Part shown: one piece after another, positions 61,799 through 64,000 of the stretch | How the letters are laid out: every line of letters starts with the position of its first letter | Position numbering within the stretch: the first letter of the stretch is position 1 | Assembly (NCBI GenBank): GCA_026874595.1 | Contig: CM049321.1 | Span: forward strand, 14,031,479 to 14,095,478 | Length of the DNA stretch: 64,000 bases | Reading direction: 5' to 3' | From: Sipunculus nudus | Taxonomy: Eukaryota; Annelida; Sipuncula; Golfingiida; Sipunculidae | Notes under the pieces: generated by a model | The model's input: the letters and a program-made list of their open reading frames with translations, nothing else | Database searches by the model: none | What the model was told of the DNA's origin: nothing | Made by a program: the position numbers and the translations under genes

Positions 61799-61950
61799 CA
61801 TGTATCACATCATTGGTTAAAAAATCCTTTGCCACTGCTGATGTACCATCTTGTATGAAGCAGGCGCTAGTTAATCCTTTAATTAAAAAAAATAACCTAT
61901 ATAGGATGCTGAGTGTCTAAACAATTATAGGCCAGTAAGTAGGCCAGTTG
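61799..61950 (+). pseudogene. Second LINE RT scrap, N-terminal part
   Basis: SLVKKSFATADVPSCMKQAL, then VNPLIKKNNL and a broken NNYRPVS-like end correspond to the entry region of CR1/jockey-type reverse transcriptases (P...K.A.V.PL.KK...NYRPVS). It lies downstream of the preceding fragment although it corresponds to an upstream part of the protein, so it is either a separate insertion or a rearranged piece. Confidence 0.55.
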
Positions 61951-62167
61951 GAGGAGCAGTAAGACGAATCCTTTGAGACTTGGTCTTTAGATATTGATGC
62001 TGACAGCACACAGAAGGCGTTGAGAATTATATTATTTATGATTCTTCTATCACAATTTGCCAAGTCAGAAAAGTTAAATGTAATTAAAAGGAAATTTATG
62101 TGCTCACACTATAAAGTCAGCAATTCTGTTATTGTTTTATATCATTAATTAAAATTACAATTATAAT

Positions 62168-64000
62168 AACATGAGAAAATATGGCTGACTACGGTTAAAA
62201 GAAATAAAAGATTTAATAACATTCAAGGCATATGTTTTCAACAAAAGATGTATATTATCCGGCTTGTGCGCGAATTCAAACTTAATCTTGGATCATTATT
62301 TCAGAGAAATGAGTATTAGTTACGCAGGCCTCCAACGGTACAGTTTTGTGTACATTTATCTGCTATATAAAAATACAAAAAACTGGGCTGCAATATATCA
62401 TGTACATTCAGCTTCTACATCTAATGACTCTAGCGAATAAAGCATATCAAGAAGTAGGCACCCCATATTCCATAAGCATTCATATAAATATAAGAATAGT
62501 TTATCATTATTCTTATCTGAATACAAGAGTTTAGCTTGCATTATATAGATAATGTAACCCGGCTGCAAATCATACTCTAGAAATCTATGTTTTCATTTAG
62601 AGAATGTTGTATCTATGATCTTGCTCGGATGAATTACTCAGAATATTTTCCATTGTGTGATTCCAAAATTATATTTCTTGTGAGTTTCAATTCACGGGGA
62701 AAACTATCGCAAATTTGAATACACATTTTAATTCATTCAAAGATAATGGAAAATAGGACAAGAGTTAAATAATAACCAGCATTTAAGAGTTAACTATTGT
62801 TTTGTCTTGTTTCTGTTAAAATTGTTTTCTGTATTGGTATAACCTAATTGCCCTGATTATATATTCAATGAAATGTAAACAAAATAAGCCCGCCCAAAGA
62901 CTTAACAAAATTGACCTATTCACAGCTTACCTATAATAATGAATAAAAAGTAAAATCCTTTATGCGTTATTATGCATGTGGACTAAGGAACATTTCCGAA
63001 AACTGTGGGACATATCTGTGCAATGTGACATGATCTGGAATTAAATACAGCCTACGTTGTCACCTTTCTGCTTTTTAGTCTTCACAAAATATACATAAAA
63101 AAATCACCCCCCTCACACTGTTCTCAATTCTTTCTTAACTCATGACCAAATCCCTTAATATTCTTTAAGAACCATCAGATATAAATTTAAAAAATTAATT
63201 TACCGAAAGAAATAGATTTATTGGCATTCATTATCAGAAAGTGAGATAATGGTGTCGATGACGTAAGAATGAAACAATGAATTGACGAAATAGCAAAATC
63301 ATTATCGAATTAGGGTGTCAATTCCATATGTTATGTATAAATGGAGTTAAATTTGTATGTACAAGTGTGAATCAGGGAACACGGAGCTATAGTGTATAGA
63401 TACAAGTTAACTGAAATCAACAATGATCTACCATACCTTTTGCACACTTAAAACAGAATATCTGTTGTCTCTATAAATAGTTTTTATGGATTTAAATGAA
63501 AATTTATTGAACAGTGGACCATTAAGAAAAAACTGAACAACTGATTGTTTTTTGCATGGTTTGCCTGTTAAAAGTAGCCGGGATGTAGATGCGTATCAAG
63601 CTGTTGGCGGAGGTATGCACTCTATAGGTGCTCTCTAAAGTTGTGATAAACGTCTTAACAAAGTCTTTATGTCTCAAGTCAACGTTTGTTTTCTAAAGTA
63701 AATATTTATACATATTGGCCTTCATTTTGCTCTAAAATCAGAATTGACCTGAAAAATTACCAAACCCCTTTAGAAAATTGGCTCCTAATGTTTGCAAAGG
63801 TTAAGGCCTAACGATCACAAAAATGTAAGATATGCTCTCTTTTTACAATGAAAAAAATTACTCGGTGACATATGCTCCCAAAATAAATGAGAAAATGATA
63901 ACATACGTGAAATGTCCACCAACAAAGGAAAAATATGATTGCCCATGCTTTTTATGGCCTGCAGCTACATCGTGTATGATATATTTTTAGCTGTAAACTA
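62168..64000. repeat. Dispersed long repeat, copy 2 (runs off the window)
   Basis: Direct-orientation copy of the repeat at 40580-42880, matching in order up to AGCTGTAAACT at the window edge. It is shorter than copy 1 because two segments present there are missing here. Neither copy keeps an open frame of useful length across the match. The true right end is not visible. Confidence 0.75.

Noticed and set aside
1-64000. tRNA, rRNA or CRISPR arrays
   Set aside because: No cloverleaf-forming B-box context, no rRNA-like conserved stretch, and tandem arrays here lack a constant repeat with unique spacers.

Overview
The window looks like AT-rich animal nuclear DNA, most likely from a mollusc or another lophotrochozoan. 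Three things point that way: split genes with GT-AG introns, a receptor of the GRL101-like (LDLa + leucine-rich repeat + seven-transmembrane) type known from snails and bivalves, and a dense load of degenerate LINEs, a Ty3/gypsy remnant, pogo/Tigger-like DNA transposons, MITEs, (TA)n tracts and long poly-G runs. The assignment rests on recognition, not on a search.

The only host gene I can support lies on the minus strand. Two large open frames 18.6 kb apart (29432-31954 and 7595-10846) are exons of one gene. A donor (AAG|GTTAGT) and an acceptor (TTTACTTCAG|ACT), both in phase 0, join them inside one C-type-lectin domain. The joined product is about 1,924 residues: signal peptide, N-terminal region, CUB, CUB-like region, C-type lectin domain, second degenerate lectin domain, about six LDL-receptor class A modules, six leucine-rich repeats, cysteine hinge, and a rhodopsin-class seven-helix domain with a short basic tail. 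It reads as a cell-surface receptor with an unusually elaborate ligand-binding ectodomain.

Layout. 1-6560: repeats, including a pogo-type MITE (1793-2553) and a 165-bp tandem array (about 3400-3990). 6588-7465: a 21-bp minisatellite just downstream of the receptor. 7595-31954: the receptor. Its intron holds a 296-bp MITE (11872-12167), a broken Tigger/pogo element (13308-15147), a pseudogene of a multicopy animal family (about 16900-17900), a second pogo-type element (18543-19622), a LINE endonuclease fragment (about 21452-21820) and a degenerate Ty3/gypsy element (about 25605-27960). 32000-35430: a roughly 1.06-kb tandem duplication. 35540-38490: a degenerate LINE on the minus strand. 39380-40630: tandem array. 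40580-42880 and 62168-64000: two copies of a dispersed repeat of about 2 kb. 45139-46380: a large inverted-repeat-bounded element. 48930-49990: an L1-type ORF1 remnant. 50588-56000: tandem and dispersed repeats. 56620-59623: an L1/Tx1-type ORF2 remnant. 60430-61950: CR1/jockey-like LINE fragments.

No tRNA, rRNA, CRISPR or operon-like structure was seen. Apart from the receptor, every coding signal is mobile-element derived and broken by stops or frameshifts.
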